Positions 1 through 8,192 of a stretch of 64,000 nt of DNA are shown here, piece by piece. The DNA is from Temperatibacter sp965603205 (GTDB lineage Bacteria > Pseudomonadota > Alphaproteobacteria > Sphingomonadales > Kordiimonadaceae). Numbering within the stretch: position 1 is the stretch's first letter; every line of letters starts with the position of its first letter. Location: contig CBFDCC010000006.1 in assembly GCA_965603205.1 (NCBI GenBank), positions 62,001-126,000 on the forward strand. Direction: 5' to 3'. The translations under genes were made by a program, and so were the position numbers. The notes beneath the pieces are model-generated. The model was not told the origin of the DNA and made no database searches. It saw nothing but the letters and a program-made list of their open reading frames with translations.

Positions 1-2
1 GC

Positions 3-1427
3 TATCAGTCTTACCGTATCCCATTTTATAGTGATAGTGGTTTTCATAGTTACTTGCCGCGTATGGCAACACGGATAAGATTTAAGGGGTATGAGGATTA
101 TGATGCCTATTTAGAGCGCCTATCCGATGTACCGCGTTTCTTTAATGACCAAATCGCAAATCTGCGCGCAGGCATGAAAGATGGTTTTACTATGCCGAAA
201 GTGGTCTTAGATGGCCTACTGCCAACATTCGCGTCGCCTATTGTTACTAAGGCAGAGGATAGTCCTTTTTATATGCCCTTTAAAAAAATGGTTAAGGGGC
301 TAACAGACGAGCAGAAGGCTGAATTACTTGCTCGCGCTGATGATGTGATCATGAATAGGGTGATGGCGGCCTATAAGGCGCTAGATACCTTCATGCGGGA
401 GGAATATTACCCCGCAGCCCGTGATGAACTGGCGGCTGGGACGCGCCCGGGTGGTAAAGAATATTATCCTGCGATGGTGAAATATTACACGACGATTGAT
501 ATTACACCTGATGAAGTTCATGCACTGGGTGTAAGTGAGGTTGCTCGTATCCGCGCAGAGATGGAGCAGGTGATTAAGGATGCTAAGTTTGAGGGCAGCT
601 TTGCAGCGTTTACTAATTTTTTACGCACTGATCCTCAATTTTACGCCAAAACCCCCAAAGAGTTGTTGATGCATGCATCTTACCTTGCCAAATTGATTGA
701 TGGTCGTTTGCCGCGCTTGTTTGGTAAAATGCCGCGCCAACCATACGGTGTTGAGGCTGTGCCAGATGCCATAGCGCCTAACTATACTACAGGCCGCTAT
801 GTAGGGTCGCCGCTTGATGCGCCGCGCGGCGGATTTTATTGGGTGAATACATACGCGCTTGATAAGCGTCCGCTTTATACATTGCCAGCTTTAACCCTGC
901 ATGAGGCCGTGCCAGGTCATCATATGCAGTCTGCGCTGTCGAAAGAGATGAAAGACGTACCAGAGTTCCGTAAAGGTTATTATCCGCATGCTTACGGCGA
1001 AGGGTGGGGGCTGTATTCTGAAAAGCTTGGCCTAGAGCTTGATCTCTATGAAACACCTTATGACCATTTTGGTCGCCTAAGCTATGAAATGTGGCGTGCG
1101 TGCCGTTTGGTGATTGATACTGGTATTCACTGGAAAGGCTGGACGCGAGAACGAGCCATTAAACTGCTAGAGGATAACTCAGCCTTATCAACTCATAATA
1201 TCCGCACCGAGGTTGATCGTTACATCAGCTGGCCGGGCCAAGCGCTTGCCTATAAAATGGGCGAGCTAAAGCTGTTAGAATTACGCGCTCGCGCTACAAA
1301 AGCGCTTGGTGATAAGTTTGATGTGCGTGATTTCCACGAGCAAGTACTTAATGGCGGTGGCATGCCACTTGAACTCCTTGATCGTCGTATTAATGAATGG
1401 ATTGAATCGGTTAAGATGGGTTCTTAA
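3..1427 (+). CDS. DUF885 family metallopeptidase-like protein, 5' end outside the window
   Basis: The reading frame is open to the left window edge, and the residues before the first possible start (a TTG at 54) already look like the family (a SDSGFHSYLP stretch), so this is the C-terminal part of a longer protein. DUF885 proteins are thought to be secreted or periplasmic zinc peptidase-like proteins. The HEAVPGHH motif at about 900-923 is the expected metal-binding, gluzincin-like helix. Downstream family-typical stretches include YGEGWGLYSE and SWPGQALAYKMG. Any signal peptide would lie outside the window. It fits a region devoted to peptide and amino-acid use. Family assignment is firm; substrate is unknown. 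Confidence 0.88.
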   Translation, partial: YQSYRIPFYSDSGFHSYLPRMATRIRFKGYEDYDAYLERLSDVPRFFNDQIANLRAGMKDGFTMPKVVLDGLLPTFASPIVTKAEDSPFYMPFKKMVKGLTDEQKAELLARADDVIMNRVMAAYKALDTFMREEYYPAARDELAAGTRPGGKEYYPAMVKYYTTIDITPDEVHALGVSEVARIRAEMEQVIKDAKFEGSFAAFTNFLRTDPQFYAKTPKELLMHASYLAKLIDGRLPRLFGKMPRQPYGVEAVPDAIAPNYTTGRYVGSPLDAPRGGFYWVNTYALDKRPLYTLPALTLHEAVPGHHMQSALSKEMKDVPEFRKGYYPHAYGEGWGLYSEKLGLELDLYETPYDHFGRLSYEMWRACRLVIDTGIHWKGWTRERAIKLLEDNSALSTHNIRTEVDRYISWPGQALAYKMGELKLLELRARATKALGDKFDVRDFHEQVLNGGGMPLELLDRRINEWIESVKMGS

Positions 1428-1459
1428 TTCACTTATCTCAAGCTCATCGTCATAAGCCT

Positions 1460-1505
1460 ACTTGGTGGGCCTATCCATCATGGATAAATAGGCTCGCCGA
1501 TCAAG
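1460..1505. other. Imperfect long inverted repeat between convergent genes
   Basis: ACTTG, CCTA and TCCAT on the left arm pair in order with ATGGA, TAGG and CAAGT on the right arm, giving a bulged hairpin between the DUF885 gene and the converging Lrp gene. No clear T-tract follows, so it is not a textbook terminator. It may stabilise the mRNA 3' ends or be a dispersed repeat unit. Confidence 0.35.
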
Positions 1506-1543
1506 TCGTCGAGTGATGAAAGTATATGCCTTTCTTTGTTATA

Positions 1544-2008
1544 TTATTTTTTGATAGGCACCCGTGTGCGTTTTAACACGGTTCTGAGAGAAAAGGACGA
1601 ATGCACACGCGCGACCTCAGGTAGGCTGGTCAGTACATGATGAATGCGTTCATAATCCACGGCGTCACGCACGGCTAAGCGGATGATATAATCAACATCA
1701 CCACTCATCAGGTAACATTCCATCACCTCGTCCACGTGTTTTACGCTGTCCTCAAAGCGCTTTAGGTTTTCTTCTTTTTGACTATCTAGCGATATGCGCA
1801 CAAATATGGTGCCGCCTAGGCCAACTTTGTCAGCATTAACAATGGCCGTGTAGCGATCAATCACGCCATCATTTTCTAAACGTTTAACACGGCGCAGGCA
1901 GGCGCTTTCGCTTAAGCCAACCCTATCCGCGAGGTCTACATTAGACAGTTTTCCATCATTTTGCAGTTCGTTTAAAATGGCTTGATCAATCTTATCTGTT
2001 TTAACCAT
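1544..2008 (-). CDS. Lrp/AsnC family transcriptional regulator
   Basis: A 154-residue Lrp/AsnC protein: N-terminal winged helix-turn-helix (about residues 1-60, with LADRVGLSESACLRRVKRLE as recognition helix region) followed by a RAM/AsnC ligand-binding domain with a YLMSGDVDY segment. I place the start at the ATG at 2008 because an AAGGA lies 7 nt upstream and the resulting length is normal; the frame can be extended to 2122 but the extra residues are hydrophobic and unlike the family. It is divergent from alanine dehydrogenase, the arrangement of AldR/Lrp-type regulators that activate ald in response to alanine, so it probably controls ald and the adjacent asparaginase gene. Confidence 0.9.
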   Translation of the reverse strand: MVKTDKIDQAILNELQNDGKLSNVDLADRVGLSESACLRRVKRLENDGVIDRYTAIVNADKVGLGGTIFVRISLDSQKEENLKRFEDSVKHVDEVMECYLMSGDVDYIIRLAVRDAVDYERIHHVLTSLPEVARVHSSFSLRTVLKRTRVPIKK

Positions 2009-2134
2009 TCGCATATCCTTGCGTATAAATAATATAAATAGCAATAATCTGCCATATATAATGCATATGCGACCTAATTTTGCAAGGACATTCGAATAGA
2101 CTTTCTTGTAGGCTATGCCCATGAGGTTCGAATC

Positions 2135-2154
2135 AGGAAACTGTGTAATTTCCT
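2135..2154. promoter_or_regulatory. Inverted repeat upstream of ald, candidate Lrp-family operator
   Basis: AGGAAA-N8-TTTCCT is a perfect 6-bp inverted repeat centred about 45 bp before the ald start codon, in the intergenic region shared with the divergent Lrp gene. Its position fits an operator, but the binding protein is inferred only from neighbourhood. Confidence 0.35.
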
Positions 2155-2188
2155 CGTGTTGTAGAATAGATTATTTGGGAGTAGGGAT

Positions 2189-3307
2189 ATGCTAGTAGGC
2201 GTTCCAAAAGAGATTAAAAACCATGAATATCGTGTAGGTTTAGCACCAGCGTCGGTTATGGAGCTAACCAGTAATGGTCACAGCGTTATCGTTCAAAAGA
2301 ACGCTGGTTATGAAATTGGCTTCACTGACGCGCTATATGTAGCAGCAGGCGCTAGCATCATTGATACAGCTGAGGAAATATTCGCCAAGGCTGACATGAT
2401 TGTTAAAGTTAAAGAGCCGCAAGCAAACGAGTGCAAAATGCTACGTGAAGGCCAGATTCTTTATACCTATCTGCACCTTGCGCCAGATCCTGCGCAAACA
2501 CAGGGTCTTATTGACAGTGGCTGTATTGCTATTGCTTATGAGACTGTAACTGATGCTTTTGGTGGTCTGCCAATGCTTGCCCCAATGTCAGAAGTTGCTG
2601 GTCGTATGGCTATTCAAGCTGGCGCCCATTGTCTTGAGATGAGTGAAGGCGGACGTGGAACGCTACTAGGCGGCGTGCCTGGTGTTGCTCCTGCTAAGGT
2701 TACGGTCATTGGCGGCGGTGTAGTTGGTACTAACTCTGCTCGTATGGCTGTTGGTATGGGCGCTGATGTGACGATCCTTGATCGCTCTATCAAGCGCTTG
2801 CAGCAGTTGGATGATATGTTCCAAGGTCGTGTGAAGACAGTTTATTCAAATGCAGGCTCAATTGAAGAGAATATCCTAGCGTCTGATCTAGTTGTTGGTG
2901 GCGTACTTATTCCGGGTGCCGCAGCGCCTAAGCTAGTAACTGAACAGCATATCAAAGACATGATGCGTGGTTCTGTTGTTGTTGATGTGGCTATCGACCA
3001 AGGTGGTTGTTTTGCGACGTCTCATGCAACAACACACCAAGACCCAACATATGTTGTTGATGAGGTTGTTCATTACTGTGTAGCGAATATGCCAGGTGGT
3101 GTTGCGCGTACATCAACAATGGCGCTTAATAACGCTACACTTGGTGGTGCAGTAGCACTTGCTAACAAAGGTTGGAAACAGGCTCTAGCAGACGATAAAC
3201 ACCTTCTAGAGGGCTTAAACGTTGCAAATGGTGACATTACCTATGAAGCTGTAGCACGAGATCAAAACCTAAATTATGTGCCTGCTGCGCAAGTTGTTGG
3301 CAACTAA
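2189..3307 (+). CDS. ald: Alanine dehydrogenase
   Basis: Catalyses NAD-dependent oxidative deamination of L-alanine to pyruvate and ammonia. The 372-residue length is normal. The N-terminal MLVGVPKEIKNHEYRVG signature is diagnostic; K75 (in VKVKEPQ) and H96 (in TYLHLAP) match the pyruvate-binding and catalytic residues known for the family; the Rossmann glycine motif VIGGGVVGTNSA lies near residue 173. A GGGAG element precedes the ATG. It is divergent from an Lrp regulator and followed after 24 bp by an asparaginase gene, suggesting a small amino-acid catabolic operon. Confidence 0.97.
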   Translation: MLVGVPKEIKNHEYRVGLAPASVMELTSNGHSVIVQKNAGYEIGFTDALYVAAGASIIDTAEEIFAKADMIVKVKEPQANECKMLREGQILYTYLHLAPDPAQTQGLIDSGCIAIAYETVTDAFGGLPMLAPMSEVAGRMAIQAGAHCLEMSEGGRGTLLGGVPGVAPAKVTVIGGGVVGTNSARMAVGMGADVTILDRSIKRLQQLDDMFQGRVKTVYSNAGSIEENILASDLVVGGVLIPGAAAPKLVTEQHIKDMMRGSVVVDVAIDQGGCFATSHATTHQDPTYVVDEVVHYCVANMPGGVARTSTMALNNATLGGAVALANKGWKQALADDKHLLEGLNVANGDITYEAVARDQNLNYVPAAQVVGN

Positions 3308-3331
3308 TATAAAATAGGTTAAATAGTCGGT

Positions 3332-4297
3332 ATGAAAAACATGCCAACTATAGAAGTGATTGCCCTTGGTGGCACAATAGCAATGGCCCTTGATGCGGAT
3401 GTATCAGGGGTCGTTCCTGCTTTAACGGCTGATGATCTGCTAAAGGCAGTCCCCGGTCTAGAGAAAACAGCCAACATTCACACCAAAACACTGGCGACAG
3501 TTGGTAGTGCTAATCTAACATTTTCTATCTTTCGTGAATTGCTGGCTTATATCGCCTATAGCGATGCTGACGGTTTTGTGGTGACACAAGGCACGGATTC
3601 CATGGAGGAGACATCATTCCTTGCCAGTTTATTTTGGAATGCTCCCAAGCCACTTGTATTCACAGGCGCAATGCGTAATCCAACCACCCCCGGCGCTGAT
3701 GGTCCAGCCAATCTTGCGGATGCTGTACGTGTGGCCTCGTCTGGTAAGGCTGGTGTGTATTTGGTGATGAATGGTGAAATTCATGACCCTTGTCGTGTAC
3801 GCAAGTCTCATACGTCTAGTCTAGCCGCATTTGTCAGTGATAGTGGATCGCTAGGGGAGCTTACAGAGGGCTTAGCGCATTTCACCCATAGCTTAACCCG
3901 TTTCACAGTTGGAAGTTTACCAGAGTCTTTGCCGCCAGTAGCACATGTGACAGCTGTGATTGATGATGATGGTCGCATGTTGGACGGCATTATTGCGTCT
4001 GGTTACAAAGGATTGATTGTTGATGGGTTTGGTGGTGGTCATGTGAGCGAAATATGGGCTGATAAGTTAGAAGTTATCGCTGAGCATATGCCTGTTATTT
4101 TATCCGCCCGCACAGGTGCGGGTAGAGTGCTGACCTCTACATATGGCTATAAAGGAGCTGAGATTGATATGATCAATCGCGGTCTGATTACATCAGGGCG
4201 CTTAAACGGTTTGCAGGCACGTTTGTTTTTGCAGGCAATACTTGCTGGTGGTTATGATTATAGGCAGGTATTTACAGAATTTGCTGATTTAGTCTGA
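3332..4297 (+). CDS. Asparaginase family protein
   Basis: A 321-residue asparaginase/glutaminase-like protein that should hydrolyse L-asparagine to aspartate and ammonia. Both active-site signatures are visible: the N-terminal ALGGTIAM with the nucleophilic Thr at residue 15, and VVTQGTDSMEETSF near residue 90. No signal peptide is seen, so a cytoplasmic enzyme is likely. The ribosome-binding site before ATG 3332 is weak and ATG 3341 is an alternative start. It follows ald closely, so co-transcription is likely. Glutamine or related amides as substrate cannot be excluded. Confidence 0.88.
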   Translation: MKNMPTIEVIALGGTIAMALDADVSGVVPALTADDLLKAVPGLEKTANIHTKTLATVGSANLTFSIFRELLAYIAYSDADGFVVTQGTDSMEETSFLASLFWNAPKPLVFTGAMRNPTTPGADGPANLADAVRVASSGKAGVYLVMNGEIHDPCRVRKSHTSSLAAFVSDSGSLGELTEGLAHFTHSLTRFTVGSLPESLPPVAHVTAVIDDDGRMLDGIIASGYKGLIVDGFGGGHVSEIWADKLEVIAEHMPVILSARTGAGRVLTSTYGYKGAEIDMINRGLITSGRLNGLQARLFLQAILAGGYDYRQVFTEFADLV

Positions 4298-4313
4298 TGA
4301 GGCCCTGGTCTGG

Positions 4314-4796
4314 TTAGCTCTCGTCTGGATGGTCTTGTTTCCATTGAATAGCATGCAACTTATCAAGCATTTGATTCATAAGATCTTTTTCACTGTCATC
4401 TAATTCATCTAGAATTTTCTTTTCGTAGCTCATGGCTAGGGGCGCTACTGCATTATAGATGCGGATACCTTCCTCAGATAAGGATAGAACAGAGCGACGG
4501 CGATCTTCTTTAGCGAAATGCCGTTCTAATCTGCCGGCATCAATGAGTTTGTTAACGGCGCGAGACACCGCGACTTTATCAAGTGCCGTGCGCTCTGCAA
4601 CTTGAGCTGCAGAAATATCAGATTCTTCTGCGGTCACAGCCATAACGCGCCATTCAGGTACCGACATATCGTAGGGGTCTTCGTATAAAGAAGCGATAGT
4701 ACCACTGATGCGATTCGAAAGGGTAGCAAGTCTATAGGGCAAAAAATTGCCTAACACCATGACAGTGCTTCGCTTTAATGTCTCATCAGAAGTCAT
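4314..4796 (-). CDS. MarR family transcriptional regulator, probable tyrosine-catabolism regulator
   Basis: A 160-residue MarR protein with a winged helix core: ISAAQVAERTALDKVAVSRAVNKL as DNA-recognition region and the wing KEDRRRSVLSLSEEG. I start it at ATG 4796, preceded by AAGG at 7 nt; the frame runs to 4853 but the additional residues are not family-like. It is divergent from hpd, and two TTTC-N4-GAAA sites lie in the shared upstream region. MarR-type regulators beside hpd are known to control tyrosine degradation (HpdR type), so this is the likely role, with an aromatic catabolite as effector. Confidence 0.87.
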   Translation of the reverse strand: MTSDETLKRSTVMVLGNFLPYRLATLSNRISGTIASLYEDPYDMSVPEWRVMAVTAEESDISAAQVAERTALDKVAVSRAVNKLIDAGRLERHFAKEDRRRSVLSLSEEGIRIYNAVAPLAMSYEKKILDELDDSEKDLMNQMLDKLHAIQWKQDHPDES

Positions 4797-4856
4797 TGAA
4801 TTGCCTTGTAATATTATTATTATAGATTCTAATAGTTCACACATGTCTTGCATTTT

Positions 4857-4890
4857 GTTTCATATGAAACTAAAAGATTTCAATAGAAAC
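4857..4890. promoter_or_regulatory. Paired operator-like sites between the MarR gene and hpd
   Basis: GTTTCATATGAAAC (4857-4870) is a perfect 14-bp palindrome. TTTCAATAGAAAC (4878-4890) is a second copy of the TTTC-N4-GAAA core. The centres are exactly 20 bp apart, two helical turns, so two dimers could bind the same DNA face. The location upstream of both divergent genes points to the MarR protein as binder, which is inference. Confidence 0.6.
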
Positions 4891-5009
4891 TAACTGCTCT
4901 CATATTAAATTTAAGCAGGGATAGAGAGTGAGTTCAATGGTCAATTTTATAACGTGTCTAAATTACTGATAGATACGAGTGAGTTATAACTGTTAAGTGG
5001 GAGCAATCG

Positions 5010-6080
5010 ATGGCTGATTTATTTGAAAATCCAATGGGATTAGATGGTTTTGAATTTGTAGAATTCACAGCGCCAGAAAAAGGAATTCTAGAGGCTGTTT
5101 TTATAGCTATGGGCTTTGCGAAAGTAGCACATCATCGCTCTAAGGACGTAAGTTTATGGCGCCAAGGTGATATTAATTTTATCACAAACTATGAAAAAGA
5201 TTGTCCTGCCTATTATTACGCACAGGAACATGGCCCATCTGCTTGTGGTATGGCCTTTCGTGTGAAGGATAGTTCAAAGGCTTATGCTCGTGCGTTAGAA
5301 ATGGGTGCACAGGCTATTGATGTTAAAACAGGTCCTATGGAGCTTAATTTACCCGCCATATCAGGCATCGGTGGTGCAACATTATATATGATTGACCGAT
5401 ACGAAGATGGTTCATCTATCTATGATATTGATTTCAATTGGATAGAAGGGGTTGATAAACACCCCATAGGATGTGGTTTCCATACGTTAGATCATCTTAC
5501 CCACAATGTTTACCGTGGTCGCATGAACCATTGGTCAGATTATTATGAGCGTATCTTTAACTTTAAAGAGATTCGTTATTTCGATATTAAAGGCGAATAT
5601 ACAGGCCTGCTGTCTAAGGCAATGACCGCGCCTGACGGTAAAATCCGTATTCCGTTGAATGAGGAATCTGGTGGTGGCGGCGGCCAAATTGAAGAATTCT
5701 TAATGAAATATAACGGCGAGGGCATACAGCATATTGCTTTCGCTTGTGATGATATCTTTGCTTGCTGGGATCGTCTGAAGGCTTTGGGGCTTAAATTTAT
5801 GACAGCACCACCAGCCACGTATTATGAAATGTTAGAAGAGCGACTTCCTGGCCATGGAGAACCTGTGGATGAACTGCAATCACGAGGTATTCTGCTTGAT
5901 GGAACCACGGATGGTGGCGAGCCTCGTTTGCTATTACAAATATTCTCTGATGCCATGCTAGGACCAGTATTTTTCGAATTTATTCAACGAAAAGAAGATG
6001 ATGGCTTTGGTGAAGGTAACTTCAAAGCTTTATTTGAGAGTATTGAGCGCGATCAGGTGGAGCGTGGTGTTGTAGGATAG
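5010..6080 (+). CDS. hpd: 4-hydroxyphenylpyruvate dioxygenase
   Basis: Converts 4-hydroxyphenylpyruvate to homogentisate in tyrosine and phenylalanine breakdown. The 356-residue protein is full length for the bacterial enzyme. The Fe(II) ligands of the family are all present: H162 in DHLTHNV, H241 in IQHIAF and E323 in FFEFIQR. The N-terminal half is the degenerate vicinal-oxygen-chelate domain, the C-terminal half the catalytic one. A GGGAG ribosome-binding site precedes ATG. homogentisate dioxygenase and later pathway genes are not in this window, so the pathway is split here. Confidence 0.97.
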   Translation: MADLFENPMGLDGFEFVEFTAPEKGILEAVFIAMGFAKVAHHRSKDVSLWRQGDINFITNYEKDCPAYYYAQEHGPSACGMAFRVKDSSKAYARALEMGAQAIDVKTGPMELNLPAISGIGGATLYMIDRYEDGSSIYDIDFNWIEGVDKHPIGCGFHTLDHLTHNVYRGRMNHWSDYYERIFNFKEIRYFDIKGEYTGLLSKAMTAPDGKIRIPLNEESGGGGGQIEEFLMKYNGEGIQHIAFACDDIFACWDRLKALGLKFMTAPPATYYEMLEERLPGHGEPVDELQSRGILLDGTTDGGEPRLLLQIFSDAMLGPVFFEFIQRKEDDGFGEGNFKALFESIERDQVERGVVG

Positions 6081-6109
6081 ATAAAAAACAAATCCCAATT
6101 ATTTGACAG

Positions 6110-6141
6110 AATAGTTTAGTCTAGTAATGGACTAAACTATT
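6110..6141. promoter_or_regulatory. Perfect 12-bp inverted repeat downstream of a TTGACA hexamer
   Basis: AATAGTTTAGTC, 8 nt, then GACTAAACTATT. It starts two bases after TTGACA (6103-6108), so a repressor bound here would cover the downstream part of a possible promoter for the next gene. It could instead act as an RNA hairpin after hpd, but no T-run follows. Confidence 0.4.
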
Positions 6142-6242
6142 GATACAATTTGAATCAAGTGCTGTAGTTAAGGTTTCAGTAAGGTTTAAGTAGTAAGCTT
6201 TCTATATTGATATAGGAAATAGGGGCTATGTTGATACATTAA

Positions 6243-6992
6243 ATGGGGGCGATTTTATTGAAATATAATTTTTTTGCAGCAATGGTGATTTTGAGTTTTG
6301 TGTCTTGGGGGCAAGATCAGACTCAGGCAGATGACGCAATTCCATCTGTTATGATGCTACAATTACCCGGACTATCTAATCCTGATAAAACTGGCGCTTA
6401 TGCTAGTGTTATCAGAGAGCTTAAGTTTGCGGGGCTTGTAAAATCATTCACTGTAGGTAAGCACAGGCGTGCACACCGCGATTTTTTGAGCAAGGCAGCG
6501 TCTTGTTTAGCGCCATCCTCATTTGACTTTGTTGAATCATATGAGCTAGATTTATCTAATTTTGCCCTTAGCTATCCATTTAATATAGCTAAGGCATATC
6601 TATTTAAAGCTGTTGATCCGATTGTATTGCCGGGGGAGAAGCCCATTCTAGCAGATGTTGGTTTAGGGCTGCAATATGGTGTTGATAAAACTAAATATAA
6701 ATTGCTTAGCTTGTCTAAGTTTGAACATGTCCTTAATTTAGTCTCAAATAATCGTATTTCAGCAGCTTACGTAACATATCCAGACGTTATGCAAGAAGAG
6801 GTTGCTCAACAACAGATTAAAGACTTCAAGGGTGAGAAGAATCTTGTTTGGTCTGGCGATGAAGGTATTTTATGCCATAAAGAATATGCCAGTACGCTTT
6901 ATAAGATTAATGATAGCATTAGACAGTGGGAAAAAAGTGGTAAGCTTTTAAAAATTCTAGGGAAATATTCTACACAAGACTTAGGTGAGTAA
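6243..6992 (+). CDS. Predicted periplasmic solute-binding-like protein
   Basis: A 249-residue protein with a signal-peptide-like N-terminus (hydrophobic about residues 10-22, then a polar stretch with DD around residue 31). The remainder resembles the extracellular solute-binding family 3 fold in its spacing of short hydrophobic strands (ILADVGLGLQYG, ISAAYVTYPDVM), but I see no decisive motif. There is no ABC transporter nearby, so it may be an orphan sensor or binding protein. An in-frame TTG at 6258, preceded by a GGGGGCG stretch, is an alternative start. It is followed by a hairpin shared with the converging leucine dehydrogenase gene. Confidence 0.6.
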   Translation: MGAILLKYNFFAAMVILSFVSWGQDQTQADDAIPSVMMLQLPGLSNPDKTGAYASVIRELKFAGLVKSFTVGKHRRAHRDFLSKAASCLAPSSFDFVESYELDLSNFALSYPFNIAKAYLFKAVDPIVLPGEKPILADVGLGLQYGVDKTKYKLLSLSKFEHVLNLVSNNRISAAYVTYPDVMQEEVAQQQIKDFKGEKNLVWSGDEGILCHKEYASTLYKINDSIRQWEKSGKLLKILGKYSTQDLGE

Positions 6993-6998
6993 ATACGA

Positions 6999-7027
6999 AA
7001 AAGACCCGTCCATTGGACAGGCCTTTT
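6999..7027. terminator. Bidirectional terminator between convergent genes
   Basis: A hairpin with A-rich 5' and T-rich 3' sides: AAAAGACCCGTCC, loop ATT, GGACAGGCCTTTT, with two mismatches. It can serve both the solute-binding-like gene and the converging leucine dehydrogenase gene. Confidence 0.75.
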
Positions 7028-7049
7028 CCTTTGGTTTCTATAGTACAAC

Positions 7050-8171
7050 TTATTCAGCAGCAGCTTTCATTTTCATTTCTTTTGCATTAGCGATTATATT
7101 TTCTGCCATTTCATTAGCGATGATGCCAGTAGGGCGAGCCTCTTTGTCCGACGCTTTAAAAATTGACGCTAATGTATCTCCGATTTTATTCACACGGGCT
7201 AGACGATTTTCTTCATTTAAAGTTTCTTTGTAAACCTCTGTTTCTACAGAGGTAATTCCGCCTGCGTTAATAACATAATCAGGGGCATATAATATATTGC
7301 GCTTACGTAAATCCTCGTCGTCAATACCTTCGTACTCTAGCTGATTATTAGCAGCTCCAGCGATGATTTTTGCCTTAATTTCAGGAATTGTATTGCTGTT
7401 TAGGCCGCCTCCTAAGGCGCAGGGCGCGAATATATCACAGTCCATAGTGTGGATCATATTGGGTGAAACAACTTCAGCTGCACCACCATCAAGAACAGCT
7501 TGAATATTAGCGTCTACAATGTCGGTAATGATCAGTTTTGCGCCAGCCTCGCGTAGATGATTAGCTAGATATAGTCCCACATGGCCAACACCTTGGAGCG
7601 CTACAGTCTTACCCTTTAAGTCAGTGGATCCAAATTTATGCGCGGCTGCGGACTTTATACCAGCAAACACACCTAGTGCTGTATGCGGACTAGGGTCACC
7701 AGTAGCGAACTCACCGCTATCAAGTCCTGCAACATAATCGGTGCGCTCGGCGACAGCTTCTAACATAGATGGTGTAGTGCCAACATCTTCAGCAGCGTAA
7801 TAGCTGCCATTTAGGCGATCAATATAGATACCAAGCATACGCATGAGTTCAGGAGTGCCAAGTTCTTTTGGGTTGCCAATTATAACAGATTTGCCACCAC
7901 CTAAGCGAAGGCCAGCCATAGCATTTTTATAGGACATGCCACGTGAAAGGCGCAGAACATCATAAACGGCGTCTTGTTCAGCGCGTGTTTCAGCTACATC
8001 AAGCGGAGCGTGCTTATGGGCAGATTGATAGTCCCAGAAACGACAGCCTCCTGCAGCAGGGCCAAGAGCAGTTGAATGCACGGCGATGATAGCTTTTAAG
8101 CCTGTAGCCTTATCACTACAAAATACGACCTGTTCATGGTCTTTAAAACTTTTTGAATCAAATACTGGCAT
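7050..8171 (-). CDS. Leucine dehydrogenase (Glu/Leu/Phe/Val dehydrogenase family)
   Basis: NAD-dependent oxidative deamination of branched-chain amino acids to 2-oxo acids. The protein has 373 residues, close to known leucine dehydrogenases. The catalytic region YKNAMAGLRLGGGK supplies the two conserved lysines (K82 and K94), and the nucleotide-binding motif is GVGHVGLYLA near residue 196. AAGGAA lies 6 nt before ATG 8171. It follows the fused 2-oxoacid:ferredoxin oxidoreductase by about 20 bp in the same direction, so its keto-acid product and the oxidoreductase probably belong to one amino-acid catabolic unit. Confidence 0.93.
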   Translation of the reverse strand: MPVFDSKSFKDHEQVVFCSDKATGLKAIIAVHSTALGPAAGGCRFWDYQSAHKHAPLDVAETRAEQDAVYDVLRLSRGMSYKNAMAGLRLGGGKSVIIGNPKELGTPELMRMLGIYIDRLNGSYYAAEDVGTTPSMLEAVAERTDYVAGLDSGEFATGDPSPHTALGVFAGIKSAAAHKFGSTDLKGKTVALQGVGHVGLYLANHLREAGAKLIITDIVDANIQAVLDGGAAEVVSPNMIHTMDCDIFAPCALGGGLNSNTIPEIKAKIIAGAANNQLEYEGIDDEDLRKRNILYAPDYVINAGGITSVETEVYKETLNEENRLARVNKIGDTLASIFKASDKEARPTGIIANEMAENIIANAKEMKMKAAAE

Positions 8172-8192
8172 TATATTTCCTTATTTACTTAA

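Noticed and set aside
6985..7233. 82-codon plus-strand frame after the solute-binding-like gene
   Set aside because: Runs through a terminator and antisense into leucine dehydrogenase.
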